This document shows, in pieces, positions 6,184 through 6,595 of a DNA stretch of 6,595 bases. The notes beneath the pieces are model-generated. The model saw only the letters and a list, made by a program, of their open reading frames with translations. It made no database searches and was not told the origin of the DNA. Source of the DNA: Nitrospirota bacterium (GTDB lineage Bacteria > Nitrospirota > Leptospirillia > Leptospirillales > Leptospirillaceae). Each line of letters opens with the position of its first letter. Position 1 is the stretch's first letter. A program made the translations under genes and the position numbers. The stretch is from NCBI GenBank assembly GCA_021828525.1, contig JAJZGM010000073.1, forward strand, positions 1-6,595. The letters run 5' to 3'.

Positions 6184-6595
6184 TTACTGGGTGAGTCCGG
6201 TATGGGCGCGATAGGCATCAATGGTGTTGTCGAGCAAAGTGGCGATGGTCATGGGGCCGATCCCGCCAGGAACGGGTGTGATCGCCCCCGCGACCTGCCG
6301 GGCCTCCTCGAAGAGGACATCTCCTTTGAGTTTGCCATCGGACCCGCGCGATATGCCGACATCGATCACTGTTGCTCCCGGCTTGATATAATCCCGGCCG
6401 ATCATTTCGGGTCGCCCGAGGGCGGCGACCAGGATGTCAGCCTGGCGTGCCTGGGCGACGAGGTCGGGAGTCTTGCTGTGACAGACGGTCACGGTCGCAT
6501 CCCGGTTCAAAAGGAGAAGGGCCATGGGCTTGCCCACGATCAGGCTCCGGCCAATCACGACGGCGTGCATTCCAGAGATCTTGATTCCGGAGCGG
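6184..6595 (-). CDS. folD: Bifunctional methylenetetrahydrofolate dehydrogenase/cyclohydrolase FolD (C-terminal part)
   Basis: FolD interconverts 5,10-methylene-THF, 5,10-methenyl-THF and 10-formyl-THF using NADP. Only the C-terminal part, about 137 residues, is in the window; the frame stays open to base 6595 and the catalytic Lys/Tyr half lies beyond it. Visible are the segment RSGIKISG before the ATG at 6570, then AVVIGRSLIVGKPMALLLL-type NADP-binding residues, DILVAALGRPEMI, GATVIDVGIS, and the C-terminal folate-site loop PVPGGIGPMTIATLL. The ATG at 6570 is internal, because relatives read RSGI..GKHAVVVGRS across it. The stop TAA (6186-6184) is 15 bases before the metF start. It is the first visible gene of the minus-strand operon. 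The product feeds both MetF and PanB, which explains the grouping. Confidence 0.96.
   Translation of the reverse strand, partial: RSGIKISGMHAVVIGRSLIVGKPMALLLLNRDATVTVCHSKTPDLVAQARQADILVAALGRPEMIGRDYIKPGATVIDVGISRGSDGKLKGDVLFEEARQVAGAITPVPGGIGPMTIATLLDNTIDAYRAHTGLTQ

Noticed and set aside
1..6595. A new defence, mobile or biosynthetic system
   Set aside because: All genes but the TPR/LysM and ChaC-like ones are well-known housekeeping families; there are no transposase, integrase, toxin, nuclease-helicase, repeat array or attachment-site signals.

Overview
This window looks like an ordinary chromosomal segment of a fairly GC-rich Gram-negative bacterium. Almost all of it is coding, in two convergent gene clusters. 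The tetratricopeptide/LysM protein, the YitJ-type methylenetetrahydrofolate reductase and the strong GGAGG-type ribosome binding sites would fit Nitrospirota (a Leptospirillum-like organism) or a deltaproteobacterial lineage. That taxonomic guess rests on general gene style, not on a diagnostic marker. I see no mobile element, tRNA, rRNA, CRISPR array or defence gene.

Left half (plus strand, 1-2852): the cluster starts outside the window. It holds the end of a TPR protein with a C-terminal LysM domain, a complete DegT/DnrJ/EryC1-type PLP aminotransferase starting 2 bases later, and a BioD-type dethiobiotin synthetase whose start lies 47 bases inside the aminotransferase gene. The tight packing indicates one transcript. 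The three products do not form an obvious pathway.

Middle (2853-3081): a 229-base gap between converging genes. It has no convincing gene. It contains a perfect 12-base palindrome and a bulged GC-rich hairpin followed by a loosely T-rich stretch, which may be a terminator.

Right half (minus strand, 6595 down to 3082): a compact operon in the order folD (5' end cut by the window edge), metF, panB, a ChaC-like gene and xth (exonuclease III). Gaps are 15, 8, 36 and 16 bases. The first three genes share one metabolite: FolD interconverts 5,10-methylene-THF, MetF reduces it to 5-methyl-THF, and PanB spends it on ketopantoate for pantothenate/CoA. Three of the four visible starts are non-ATG (TTG for metF, GTG for panB and xth).

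The point most worth following up is the ChaC-like protein. Its fold motifs are clear, but the catalytic glutamate position reads as histidine and the YGSL glutamyl-binding motif reads YDQL, so it is unlikely to be a standard gamma-glutamylcyclotransferase. No promoter for either cluster lies in the window, because both begin outside it.
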